Origin: Bacillota bacterium
Lineage (GTDB): Bacteria; Bacillota; UBA4882; UBA8346
Assembly: GCA_023400055.1 (NCBI GenBank)
Contig: JAEXFN010000048.1
Location: forward strand, 1-40,748
Direction of reading: 5' to 3'
DNA length: 40,748 bases
Part shown: positions 15,313 to 23,428 of the stretch, piece after piece
Position numbering within the stretch: the first letter of the stretch is position 1
How the letters are laid out: every line of letters starts with the position of its first letter
The notes under the pieces: model-generated
The model's database searches: none
Told to the model about the DNA's origin: nothing
What the model saw: only the letters and a program-made list of their open reading frames with translations
Translations under genes and position numbers: made by a program

Positions 15313-16176
15313 ATGATGTTGAAGACTTGTTTATTGGGATTGGGTAGGACCGGAGCGGTCGTGGCCGAGCAGTTGCTGAACGCGCCGGAGTTCGACTTGG
15401 TATCGGTAGTGGGCAAGCCCGGCAGCTCCAAAACCGGGTTGCGGCTCGCCGAAGTGATCAAAACCCCTAGCGACCTGGTGATCGCCGATGCCGCCAGTTT
15501 AGCGGCGGAGATTCGCCAGAAAGGTTTCAGAGTGGCCATCGATTTTACCGCGCCCGAAGCCACCTTGAAAAACGCCAGGATCCTGGCTGAAAACGGCGTA
15601 CATATGGTCATCGGGACCACCGGTTTTAACAATATGCAACTCTATGAATTAAAGAGTTTGGTCCAGCAATACAAAGTCGGGCTGGTCTACGCCCCGAACA
15701 TCTCGGTCGGCATCAACCTGCTGCTCTCGATCGTCAAAACCGTGACCCGGCTGATCCCCAACTATGATGTGGAAATCACCGAGTCCTGCCACAGAGATAA
15801 AAAGGATGCCCCTTCGGGCACCGCCTTGAAGATCGCCAATGAGATCAACCAGATCAAGCAAGTCTCCCCGAGCGCCAAGATCAGTTGCGGCCGTAAAGGC
15901 AACAAGCCCCGCAACGCCGAGGAGATCGGGATCCACTCGATCCGGGCGGGCGGCATCGTCGGCGTGCACCAGGTGCTCTTCGCCGGGGAAGCCGATGAAC
16001 TGGAGATTACTCACCGCTCCTACTCGCGGGCCATCTTCGCCGAAGGCGCCCTGAAAGCCGCGGCCTTCATCGCCAACCTCAAAGGGTTCTTCCACATGGA
16101 AGACGTCTTGTTATCGGACCGGATGGAACGGGACATCCGGGTGGCGGCCAACCGTTTATACCTTAACTTTAACTGA
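15313..16176 (+). CDS. dapB: 4-hydroxy-tetrahydrodipicolinate reductase (DapB)
   Basis: A 287-residue protein. N-terminal NAD(P)-binding domain begins LLGLGRTGAVVAEQLL, a variant of the usual GAxGRMG. The GTTGF motif lies near residue 100. The catalytic and substrate-binding segment ESCHRDKKDAPSGTA and the IHSIRAGGIVGVH and SRAIFAEGAL blocks are classic DapB. The enzyme reduces the dihydrodipicolinate precursor on the way to diaminopimelate and lysine, feeding peptidoglycan and, through dipicolinate, spores. ATG at 15313 or 15316 follows CGAGGTGA. The related 2,4-diaminopentanoate dehydrogenase family is an alternative, but the ESCHxxKKDAPSGTA motif favours DapB. The gene stands alone behind a c-di-AMP riboswitch. 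Confidence 0.85.
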   Translation: MMLKTCLLGLGRTGAVVAEQLLNAPEFDLVSVVGKPGSSKTGLRLAEVIKTPSDLVIADAASLAAEIRQKGFRVAIDFTAPEATLKNARILAENGVHMVIGTTGFNNMQLYELKSLVQQYKVGLVYAPNISVGINLLLSIVKTVTRLIPNYDVEITESCHRDKKDAPSGTALKIANEINQIKQVSPSAKISCGRKGNKPRNAEEIGIHSIRAGGIVGVHQVLFAGEADELEITHRSYSRAIFAEGALKAAAFIANLKGFFHMEDVLLSDRMERDIRVAANRLYLNFN

Positions 16177-16250
16177 TACGCTCCGCCACAGCGTATCACG
16201 GGATAGAATTGATGAAGCCGGCCTGGGATGCAAATTCCCAGGCCGGTTTC
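16175..16250 (+). terminator. Terminator region after dapB (two hairpins)
   Basis: GATACGC/GCGTATC (16175-16197) overlaps the stop codon. A stronger stem CCGGCCTGGGA/TCCCAGGCCGG (16218-16246) is followed by TTTC. Bases 16251-16432 show no gene. Confidence 0.75.
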
Positions 16251-16432
16251 GCATGAAGCGGCCGATTCAAAATCGTTCTCATGTCCTTGGGGATGCTTCC
16301 CCGGTTACCGCAAAAGCTCATTTTGGTGCCGAAATATCCGCGCGGTTGCTGAAAGAGCGTTGATGAGTGACAGAAAGCTGTATTCTTAGAGAAAGTCTTG
16401 TCAATCCAGCTTAATCCTGTGCGATGTGTCCA

Positions 16433-17052
16433 GGGGTTGAACGGCCAACCCCAACACCGTGGACCTACCCCTCCGCAGGGCCTCATGCCGGCCCTTGACC
16501 TGGCATTTACCTTTACCAAACGCACCGAATGGCGCTAAGAATTTAATTCTGCCAATTGTAACTCTGCCTGAAAGTAATTCTCGTTTGGCAACGGCATGCG
16601 CTCCATTCGCAATGCCGTGCCGGTCTACCTCCCTGTAGACCGCTCGGGTGGATACGCTAGTCTAAAAAAATCCCATCTTACATTTTTGCATTCATACAGC
16701 CGCCAGGGATGGCGGCTGCGCGGCGTTGCTGCCCGGATGAAGCACCGCTGTCGGCCCGGAACCATCATCGGGAAGACGCCGGCAAGGGAGGCCGGCGTCT
16801 AATTTAATTGTCCATTTACCTTGCCGGTTCACGGATGAACCGGACATTGGAGGGGGTTCTAAGGGGAAGCAGCGTCCCCTTAGCGGCGGGGTCGCAAGGG
16901 GTTTGCCGCCTAAACCCTTTGCCCGCCCGCAGGCGGAATCCTTGTTTTATACCCAAAAACTCAAAACCTTCGTACCTCAAAAACTTTATCTTACAATTTA
17001 AACCGATCTCCCATCGAAAATCAGCTGCATCTTTGCTTGAGCAAACTTAATA
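16433..17052 (+). repeat. Multi-hairpin dispersed repeat, copy B
   Basis: Same orientation as copy A but longer at the 5' side. It starts with two hairpins missing from A: GGGGTTG/CAACCCC (16433-16452) and AGGGCC/GGCCCT (16477-16495). The chain of stems described for copy A then follows, ending in the GCATCTTTGCTTGAGCAAAC region. The CAGCCGCC/GGCGGCTG stem is perfect here where copy A has a G:T wobble. A 21-bp array follows directly, as in copy A. Confidence 0.85.
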
Positions 17053-17059
17053 ATTAGAA

Positions 17060-17211
17060 GAGAGTTATTGAATGACCGAAAGAGCTTCTTCAGTTACTGA
17101 AAGAGCTTCTTCAGTCACCGAAAGAGCTTCTTCAGTCATCGAAAGAGCTTCTTCAGTTACCGAAAGAGCTTCTTCAGTTACCGGAAGAGCTTCTTCGGTT
17201 ACTAAAAGAAG
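17060..17211 (+). repeat. 21-bp tandem array beside repeat copy B
   Basis: AGAGCTTCTT recurs at 17081, 17102, 17123, 17144, 17165 and 17186, exactly 21 bases apart. The unit is close to the TTGTTCAGTCGCTCAACAAGC-type units in the 671-943 array, so the two arrays are one family, but DnaA boxes are absent here. Because 21 is a multiple of three, the array stays open as a seven-residue repeat (TERASSV); I treat this as a by-product because the homologous array A is not open. Confidence 0.85.
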
Positions 17212-17240
17212 AGCATGCACAGAAACTGTGCATGCTTTTT
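17212..17240 (+). terminator. Intrinsic terminator after 21-bp array
   Basis: GCATGCACA/TGTGCATGC stem with a 5-base loop and five Ts, directly after the last array unit. It would end a plus-strand transcript coming through repeat copy B and the array. Confidence 0.8.
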
Positions 17241-17351
17241 CAGTAACTAAAGATACTTGCCCGGCTACCGCGCGGGCTCGCGCAATTGCCAGACATGCTT
17301 ATATCATTACGGTAATTGCTCATTGATTAATAAAGAGAAAGCGCCGCTCGA

Positions 17352-19598
17352 TCACTGCCGCTTGTTCTTCCAAAACTCCACGAACGCATCCAGCGACTGG
17401 ATGGCCGACCGGATGTTGCCGTACACCGGCAAGCCGTTCTCCTCCATCACCGCCACAAACTCCTGATAATAGCGGCCGGCGTTCACCGAGACCACCATCG
17501 GCTTGGCGTAACGCCGTTTCAGATCCACCAGCAGGTTGGCCAGGCTCTGCGGATCGCGGCAGGTGTCGGGCGTGGTCTTCAGCGAAGCGGCGTGCGGTAT
17601 CACCGCCACAAACACGCAGTCGACATTCTCGTCCTGGAGCAGCGTTTCCACATACGCGGCGTACATCCGGTCGTCGGCCATCGGCGTCACGTCCAGGAAC
17701 GGCGTGCTGGTATCCACCAGCCCATAGGGGTTGATCCGGTTCAGCTTGGCGATGGTCGCCGCATTGAGGCGGGCCTGCTCCAACTGGCGCAACTCATCGG
17801 CGCCCACGGTGGACTCGAACCCGGCGTTGACCACGCCGGCCACCCGGTTGCCTCCCGAAGCGTTGGCCGCCAACAGTGAAAAGACCCGGGTCAGATCGTA
17901 AAGCTCCTCAATGTTCTCGGCCAGGATCACCCCGGCTTGGCGGCAGGCGGCCCGGAACACATCGTAACTGCCGGACATGGAGGCGGTGTGCGAGGCGGCG
18001 GCCCGCGCCCCGGCCTCGGTCCGGCCCGATTTATAGACGATGATCGGCTTGGCGGTCTGCTGGGCCAGTTCGAAGAAGCGGCGCCCCTCGCCCGGATCGA
18101 GCCCTTCCACGTACAAGGCGATCACCTCGATGGCCGCCTGGCCCGCCAAATAAGCCAGCAGATCGGTGATCTTGACATCGTATTTGTTGCCGAAACTGAC
18201 GATGGCCCGGAAGATCCGCGATCGCTGCAGCTTGTCGAGGGCGGTCACCGAAAAGGCGCCGCTCTGGGTGAGCAAGGCCGTGTTGCTGAAGGGGGAGGAT
18301 CTGATCTCCAGCCGTTTCTCCTCGACAAACAAGGTGTTCAGGCCGGGATCGCTCCCGTCCGGGGCAAAGTAGACCCCCATGCAGTTGGGGCCGATGATGC
18401 GCAGGCCCGGCGGCAGCACCGCCCCGATCCGGGCGGCGAATTCCGCGTATTTGAGCTCGGCCGGGATGCCGGAGATCAGGATGACCGACTGGACGCCGGC
18501 GGCGGCCGCGTCTTTCAGAAAGTCCACCGTATATTGGGCCGGCGCGGCATAAACCGCCAATTCCACCGGGCCGGGGAGCTCCGCCAGGCTCTTGTATAAA
18601 GGATACTCCCGCCCCGCCAGCGTGAGCGCTCCGCCCCGGGCGTTGACGAAGTAAAGGTCATTCCGGCCCAGGTCATGCATTACGCCGGCGATCTCCCGCC
18701 CCAGGCTGTATTTGGCCATGTCGCCGGAGACCCCGACCACCGCCACGCCGCGCGGCCTGAAGAATTGCTCCAGATGCTCCAGCCGGAGCGGCGGCACCGT
18801 CAGCGGGTTCTCCGCCGCCGGCTGAAACTCGGCGAAGCCGTCGATCGCCACGAACCGGCCGTCCTCGGAGAAGACGAACGGGTTGACGTCCAGCGTTTTC
18901 AGGATATAGGGCGTTCCGGCCGGGGCAATGAAGGAGTAGGCATAGGCCAGCGCGCTGATCTTGGCGATAGCGTCGGCCGCATATTCCAGATATTCCGGGC
19001 GGCCGATGGCTTCGAACTTATGCCGGATATGCAGCGAATCCACCAGCCCCCTGGCGGCGGTCCGGTCAAAGGGCGGCATGAACAGGTTGGCCGGGTCGAA
19101 ATACTTGGCGAAAAACTCGGCGTCATCGCCGCCTTTGCTCAAGGCGAGCACCGGGCCGAAGGCCGGATCTTCCTTGAAGCCGATCAGGGTTTCATAGCCC
19201 AGGGCCTGCGAATGGGGGATCAGCTCCACCAGCAGGAAGCCCTTGATCTCCGGCTGGGCGTCGGGCGGATAATGGCTGAGCACCGTTTCGCGCATCCGCT
19301 CCAGCACAAACTGGACGAACAGCGGATCCTCGTTCTTGATCCGTTTGACCCCGCCCACTTTCTGTTTATGGGCGATCTGCGGGGAAACGATCTTGACCAT
19401 CAGTTGCCGGCCGAAACGTTGCAACAGTCGTTCATCGACGGTCCGCGGGTCGGTCACGAATTGGAAGTCCGGCACCCCCAGGCCGAGCCGCTCCAGGATC
19501 CGGTATACTTCGAATTCATACAGAACGCCGCGCCCCTCGGCCCAGGCCTCGGCAAAAACCCGGTTGATCCGGCCGATAGTTTCCAAACTCAGCTTCAT
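17352..19598 (-). CDS. NDP-forming acyl-CoA synthetase, beta-alpha fusion
   Basis: About 748 residues. Residues ~15-250 are an ATP-grasp domain with VKIVSPQIAHKQKVGGVKR and LDVNPFVF. Residues ~275-400 are a CoA-binding Rossmann domain (FFRPRGVAVVGVSG). The rest is a succinyl-CoA-ligase-like domain with SHTASMSGSY carrying the phosphohistidine. Such enzymes make ATP from an acyl-CoA, ADP and phosphate, typically acetyl-CoA or branched or aromatic acyl-CoAs from peptide fermentation. That would fit the nearby peptide importer, an inference. The ATP-grasp part comes first here, the reverse of many bacterial fusions. The start is ambiguous: ATG at 19598 (MKLSLE) has GAGAGG at good spacing; in-frame ATGs lie at 19607 and 19616. 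Confidence 0.85.
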   Translation of the reverse strand: MKLSLETIGRINRVFAEAWAEGRGVLYEFEVYRILERLGLGVPDFQFVTDPRTVDERLLQRFGRQLMVKIVSPQIAHKQKVGGVKRIKNEDPLFVQFVLERMRETVLSHYPPDAQPEIKGFLLVELIPHSQALGYETLIGFKEDPAFGPVLALSKGGDDAEFFAKYFDPANLFMPPFDRTAARGLVDSLHIRHKFEAIGRPEYLEYAADAIAKISALAYAYSFIAPAGTPYILKTLDVNPFVFSEDGRFVAIDGFAEFQPAAENPLTVPPLRLEHLEQFFRPRGVAVVGVSGDMAKYSLGREIAGVMHDLGRNDLYFVNARGGALTLAGREYPLYKSLAELPGPVELAVYAAPAQYTVDFLKDAAAAGVQSVILISGIPAELKYAEFAARIGAVLPPGLRIIGPNCMGVYFAPDGSDPGLNTLFVEEKRLEIRSSPFSNTALLTQSGAFSVTALDKLQRSRIFRAIVSFGNKYDVKITDLLAYLAGQAAIEVIALYVEGLDPGEGRRFFELAQQTAKPIIVYKSGRTEAGARAAASHTASMSGSYDVFRAACRQAGVILAENIEELYDLTRVFSLLAANASGGNRVAGVVNAGFESTVGADELRQLEQARLNAATIAKLNRINPYGLVDTSTPFLDVTPMADDRMYAAYVETLLQDENVDCVFVAVIPHAASLKTTPDTCRDPQSLANLLVDLKRRYAKPMVVSVNAGRYYQEFVAVMEENGLPVYGNIRSAIQSLDAFVEFWKNKRQ

Positions 19599-19635
19599 CC
19601 TCGCCATCCTCTCCATTCGGCAGCGGCCGCCGGCC

Positions 19636-19968
19636 TCACTGCCACGCTTTCCAAATTTCCGGCTGGTATCCCACGGTCGCCTGCCGTCCGTTCCGGACGA
19701 TCGGCGTCTTGAATAGCAGCGGATCATTCAACAATTCTTCCGCCACATCGTGCACCAGGTATTGCAACTGGCGTTCCCGGTATCGTTTGCCCGCGATGTC
19801 GATCAACTTGTCGAGGCCCACCGCGCGGCTGACGCTCTCCAACTCCCCCTTGCTCAAGCCCTTGCGGGTCAGATCGACGAATTGGTAGGGAATGCGCCGC
19901 TCCTTGAAATAGCGCTCGGCCTTGCGGGTATCCTGGCACTTCAGCGTGCCGAAGATCTGAATGTTCAT
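19636..19968 (-). CDS. ArsC/Spx-family thioredoxin-fold protein
   Basis: A 110-residue protein of the ArsC/YffB/Spx family. It starts MNIQIFGTLKCQDTRKAERYF, with the single N-terminal Cys (residue 11) of the arsenate reductase-like proteins and no CxxC of true Spx. The TPIVRNGRQATVGY segment near the end matches the family's TPxxR region. Possible roles are a glutathione- or thioredoxin-dependent reductase or a redox-linked regulator. The ATG has GAGGAGG four bases upstream. It ends 38 bases before the acyl-CoA synthetase start and probably shares its transcript. Confidence 0.8.
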   Translation of the reverse strand: MNIQIFGTLKCQDTRKAERYFKERRIPYQFVDLTRKGLSKGELESVSRAVGLDKLIDIAGKRYRERQLQYLVHDVAEELLNDPLLFKTPIVRNGRQATVGYQPEIWKAWQ

Positions 19969-20307
19969 CGTTCCTCCTCGCCGGGGCTCATCGGCCGCCG
20001 CGTTGTACAAGGGTCTACCACAACGCTTCTAGACCGCGGCGAATTGCATGATAAGATATTGTACGCCGGAGCCATAATCTCCTGCCGGTCGGGGCCAAAT
20101 CCGGCCCGGATCCTAAATCTTTCCGGCCGGGAATCGGGTCGTCGGGGCCTCCGTTCCTTTTTGCCGATAGGGGTTCCCGTCGCCCCGAATCCTTTGTGGA
20201 TAGCGATCGCGGCAACGATTTTTGGGGTTCATCCAATTTTAACTAGGATTTTGCCGTTTTTTGTCGAAGGATGTCCCAATTGATTTTGATGGGGGAGGTT
20301 ATTGGCA
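19969..20307. other. Divergent intergenic region, no gene seen
   Basis: This 339-base gap separates divergent transcription units (ArsC-like to the left, hemerythrin to the right). It must hold both promoters. No riboswitch, terminator or convincing small gene was found. Confidence 0.5.
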
Positions 20308-20712
20308 ATGAAGATCGAATGGACTCCGGATTTGGCAGTCGGTTCCGCGCAGATCGACGATCAACACAAAGAACTCTTCCGCCGCGTCGATCAACTGTTG
20401 GAAGCCTGCAACCAGGGGAAAGGGCGGCATGTCGTCGGCGACCTGCTGCAGTTCCTCGAAGAATATGTGGTCACCCACTTCGGCAACGAAGAAAGTTACA
20501 TGACCCGCTTTGCCTATCCGCAACTGGCCGAGCACAAAGCCCAGCACGAACAGTTCATTCAGAGCCTGGCGCCGCTGAAAGAGTCGTTTGAGAAAGAAGG
20601 CCCCGGCCTGAATCTGGTGATTTTGACCAACCGGATCGTCATCAACTGGTTGAATTCGCACATCCGCAACGTCGATAAACAACTGGGCGCCTTTTTAAAG
20701 GACAAACTCTGA
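20308..20712 (+). CDS. Bacteriohemerythrin
   Basis: A 134-residue single-domain hemerythrin. All seven di-iron ligands of the family can be placed: His20, His57, Glu61, His76, His80, His118 and Asp123. It binds O2 or senses oxygen or iron in the cytoplasm. ATG at 20308 has GGGGGAGG nine bases upstream; an upstream in-frame TTG is less likely. Only 24 bases separate it from the HD-GYP gene, so the two are probably co-transcribed and may act as an oxygen input to c-di-GMP turnover, an inference from genes in other bacteria where hemerythrin and HD-GYP domains are fused or adjacent. Confidence 0.93.
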   Translation: MKIEWTPDLAVGSAQIDDQHKELFRRVDQLLEACNQGKGRHVVGDLLQFLEEYVVTHFGNEESYMTRFAYPQLAEHKAQHEQFIQSLAPLKESFEKEGPGLNLVILTNRIVINWLNSHIRNVDKQLGAFLKDKL

Positions 20713-20736
20713 GGAAAGGCTGTCGGGAGTCGGGAT

Positions 20737-22080
20737 ATGATCAATGAGCTGAAGGTAGCGCTGGCGGACCTGGTTTTCTGCCTTTCCGGCGCGATCGACT
20801 TAATCAGTCCGAGCATCGCCAATCATCATCAGAGAGTCGCTTATATCGCGCTCCAGCTGGCTCAGGAGTTGAAGCTGCCTGCCGAGGAGCGGAACCGGCT
20901 GATCATCGCCAGCCTGTTGCACGATTGCGGCGCCCTGTCGCTGAAAGAGCGGCTGGAAGCCCTGGAATTCGAAGTCCAAAAACCGTATCTTCACGCGGTT
21001 CTGGGCTATCAGCTGCTGTCACAGTTTCCGCCTCTGGCTCATTTGGCGCCGATCATCCTTTACCATCATCTGACCTGGCGCGAATACCGGAACGTGCCGT
21101 TTCGCGAAATGATCCCGTTTTCCAGCCAGATCCTCTTTCTGGCCGATCGCATCGACGCGCTGACGCTTCCGCATTCCGAGGGCCTTCCGCCCAAAAAGCA
21201 AATCATCGACCGGATCCTGGAGGGTCAGGGGAGCATGTTCGCCCCGCAACTGGTGGGGGTCTTCCAGTCGCTGGCCGTCCGGGAATCCTTTTGGCTGGAC
21301 CTCTTTTCCCCGTGGCTCCGGGCCATTCTGGCCGATGAAGCCGGCCTGACAACGGTCGAACTGGATCTGCAACGGTTGCTGGCCCTCACCAAACTCTTCG
21401 CGCAACTGGTCGATTTCCGGAACCGCTTTACCGCCACCCATTCCAGCGGCGTGGCGGTTTGCGCCGAAAAGATCGGTCAATTGTGCGGCTTTTCCCAACG
21501 GGAAGCGAAATTGCTGCGGGTCGCCGGTTATCTCCACGATTTCGGCAAAATCACGGTCCCGGAAACGATCCTCAATAAACCCAGTTCCCTGAACTCCGTC
21601 GAGTTCGGGATGATCAAATCCCACCCCTATTATACCTATCGCCTGTTGCATTCGCTGACGGGGTTGGCGACGCTCAATCAATGGGCCGCTTTCCATCATG
21701 AACGGCTGGACGGCAAGGGCTATCCCTTTCATCTCCCCGCCAGCGAACTGTCGTTGGGCTCGCGCATTGTGGCGGTCGCCGATTTTTTCACCGCGCTCTC
21801 CGAGGACCGGCCCTATCGCCACGGAATGCCCCATCAAAAGATCATCCGCCTGCTGAGCGAACAGGCCCGCAATGGCGGACTCGATCCCGATCTGGTCGAA
21901 CGGGTCATCGGCCAAGCGGCTGACCTGAATTCGCTCCGCAGTCAAGCGCAGCACGAGGCCAACCGGGAATATGAACATTTCATGGAAAGCGCTTATTTGG
22001 ATGCCGCCCGCTTCCCGTTTCCGCCCCCGCCGCCATCGGTGGCGGCGGGTCTGATCCGCCCGGTGGCGGAAGCCCTATAG
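20737..22080 (+). CDS. Tandem HD / HD-GYP domain protein
   Basis: A 447-residue soluble protein with two HD domains. The first (about residues 30-130) keeps HHQRVA, LLHDCG and YHH. The second is HD-GYP type: ATHSSGVAV, YLHDFGKI, HHERLDGKGYP and the DFFTALSEDRPYR block. HD-GYP proteins hydrolyse c-di-GMP to pGpG or GMP. The metal-binding His and Asp residues are visible in both halves, so both could be active. There is no transmembrane or receiver domain; the hemerythrin encoded just upstream may supply the sensory input. The C-terminus has a proline run (PFPPPPPS). Confidence 0.9.
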   Translation: MINELKVALADLVFCLSGAIDLISPSIANHHQRVAYIALQLAQELKLPAEERNRLIIASLLHDCGALSLKERLEALEFEVQKPYLHAVLGYQLLSQFPPLAHLAPIILYHHLTWREYRNVPFREMIPFSSQILFLADRIDALTLPHSEGLPPKKQIIDRILEGQGSMFAPQLVGVFQSLAVRESFWLDLFSPWLRAILADEAGLTTVELDLQRLLALTKLFAQLVDFRNRFTATHSSGVAVCAEKIGQLCGFSQREAKLLRVAGYLHDFGKITVPETILNKPSSLNSVEFGMIKSHPYYTYRLLHSLTGLATLNQWAAFHHERLDGKGYPFHLPASELSLGSRIVAVADFFTALSEDRPYRHGMPHQKIIRLLSEQARNGGLDPDLVERVIGQAADLNSLRSQAQHEANREYEHFMESAYLDAARFPFPPPPPSVAAGLIRPVAEAL

Positions 22081-22137
22081 TCGACGACCTACGGGGACTC
22101 ATAAAATAAAAGTAAAAGGTCAACGAGGTGACCAGCG

Positions 22138-22551
22138 ATCAATACCATCGATTTACATGGCTATAGCGCGGCCGAGGCCCAGCTCCGCCTGGAACTTCAT
22201 CTCCAAAACGCCTTGAAATACGGCGACCGGCTCATCCGCATCATTCACGGCCAAGGGAAACACAGCGAAAATTTTCCGGTCATCAAGTCCCAGGTCCGGC
22301 ACTGGCTGACCGATTCCCTGTTTGCCAAGGAACATATTGCCGCGGTCTACCGGGGCGAGGACGGTTCGCCATATACATTGCCCAATCCCGGGGAGACCAT
22401 CATCGAACTGATCACCGAAACCGCTGCGCCGGAAATCGATCCCGCGCTGGACAGCGATGCGGAAGAAGAACGCGAGGCGCGGCGCAATGCCAAGGCGCTC
22501 CGTTCCGACCGGCTGCGCACCGCCCGGCGCCACCCGCCAAACCGGCGTTAA
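22138..22551 (+). CDS. Smr-domain protein with apparent AUC start
   Basis: A 137-residue Smr-type protein: IDLHGYSAAEAQ at the start and IIHGQGKHS later match the LDxHG and HGxG motifs of small MutS-related endonucleases, which cleave nicked or branched DNA, or stalled-ribosome mRNA. The rest is a charged tail (DSDAEEEREARR). No ATG, GTG or TTG precedes the DLHG motif in frame: an in-frame TGA lies at 22129. The best start is ATC at 22138, seven bases after GAGGTG. The first conventional start (TTG at 22213) would cut off the motif. Either a rare AUC start is used or the start has decayed. Confidence 0.7.
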   Translation: MNTIDLHGYSAAEAQLRLELHLQNALKYGDRLIRIIHGQGKHSENFPVIKSQVRHWLTDSLFAKEHIAAVYRGEDGSPYTLPNPGETIIELITETAAPEIDPALDSDAEEEREARRNAKALRSDRLRTARRHPPNRR

Positions 22552-22645
22552 ATTTTTGCCGGGATGCCATTCGGATCCCGGCCGCTTTGCGGATCACCCC
22601 ATAATTCGCAATGGATCGGTGCAGACTAATCCCGGAGGTGAGGCC

Positions 22646-22831
22646 ATGACGAGCCCGGCCCAAATTCAGGAATGCATCGATGCTTGCACACAATCCGCCC
22701 ACCAGTTGCGTTCCACCGCCAATACGCTCCTTTGCGCCATGGAACGGCAGACCGCCAGTCTGGGTGCGGCACACATCGAAATGTGCATCAACGTCTGCGT
22801 CGAAGCGAAAACAATCCTTTCGAAAGGGTGA
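22646..22831 (+). CDS. Small Cys-containing helical protein
   Basis: A 61-residue protein with paired cysteines (ECIDACTQSAH near the start, EMCINVCVEAK near the end). The pattern resembles small four-helix copper- or metal-binding proteins of the DUF326 kind, but spacing differs and the assignment is weak. A strong GGAGGTGAGG precedes the ATG. It is probably co-transcribed with the next gene, which overlaps its ribosome binding region. Confidence 0.7.
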   Translation: MTSPAQIQECIDACTQSAHQLRSTANTLLCAMERQTASLGAAHIEMCINVCVEAKTILSKG

Positions 22832-22837
22832 TCCGCG

Positions 22838-23023
22838 TTGTCGGTAAATCTGGTTAACGAATCCGCCGTAAGCTGCAAACAAAATGCCCAACGGTTGCGG
22901 GACTTGGCCCGCTCCGCGTCGGACGCCGATGTTCAAAAGATGCTGCTGGTGGCGGCGCATCATTTGGATGTCGCCGTAGCCGAGCTCGACTACATTCTGA
23001 CCGGCGCCACGGTAGCGACCTGA
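22838..23023 (+). CDS. Small hypothetical protein, TTG start
   Basis: A 61-residue helical protein (MSVNLVNESAVSCKQNAQRL...). The TTG start lies five bases after AAAGGGTGAT, which overlaps the stop of the preceding gene, so translation is likely coupled. It has one Cys and no recognised domain. Its pattern (S-x-K-Q-x-A-x-R-L) partly echoes the preceding gene, so the two may be distant paralogues. Confidence 0.6.
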   Translation: MSVNLVNESAVSCKQNAQRLRDLARSASDADVQKMLLVAAHHLDVAVAELDYILTGATVAT

Positions 23024-23083
23024 TTATTTCTCCCGCAGGCAATCGGTTTAGAGTAGACATGCCGTAAGCAAATTCGTTTAAGT

Positions 23084-23118
23084 ATTTTCCATCCGAAGTT
23101 CAGGATGGAAAATTTTAT
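23084..23118 (+). terminator. Intrinsic terminator
   Basis: ATTTTCCATCC/GGATGGAAAAT stem with 8-base loop and trailing Ts, 60 bases after the last small gene of the hemerythrin cluster. Confidence 0.85.
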
Positions 23119-23428
23119 TGTCGCGACATGACACGGATATCAAAGGCTTATTTCAGTGCGCCAATCCATTTTCGATATAAGAAGAAAGTGAGCTTCCTTC
23201 ATTAATATATTCATGCTTCTGCCGGTTCAAAATTTTTCGTCATTTGATATGAAATACCCAAAGCTGCCAAAAACTTTAGTCCGGCCCCAATGTCCCGTCG
23301 TCCCGCATTCCGGGCTTACTTTTTGGTTAACCCCAGCGGACTGCTGTTGACATATTTCCTTGATAATGATAGCGTTAATACGATAGGCACGATATGATTA
23401 AGATTAACATGTAAAGGCGAAGGTGCAA
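23119..23428 (+). promoter_or_regulatory. Upstream region of prc, promoter-like
   Basis: No gene is visible in this 310-base gap. A consensus -35-like TTGACA occurs at 23347-23352, but the -10 hexamer at 17 bases (TAGCGT) is poor, so the promoter is tentative. Confidence 0.3.

Noticed and set aside
17060..17211. CRISPR-like array
   Set aside because: Units are 21 bases with no spacers and no cas genes.
17072..17326. Open frame of TERASSV heptad repeats
   Set aside because: It is produced by the 21-bp tandem array. The homologous array at 671-943 is not open, and the frame runs through a terminator.
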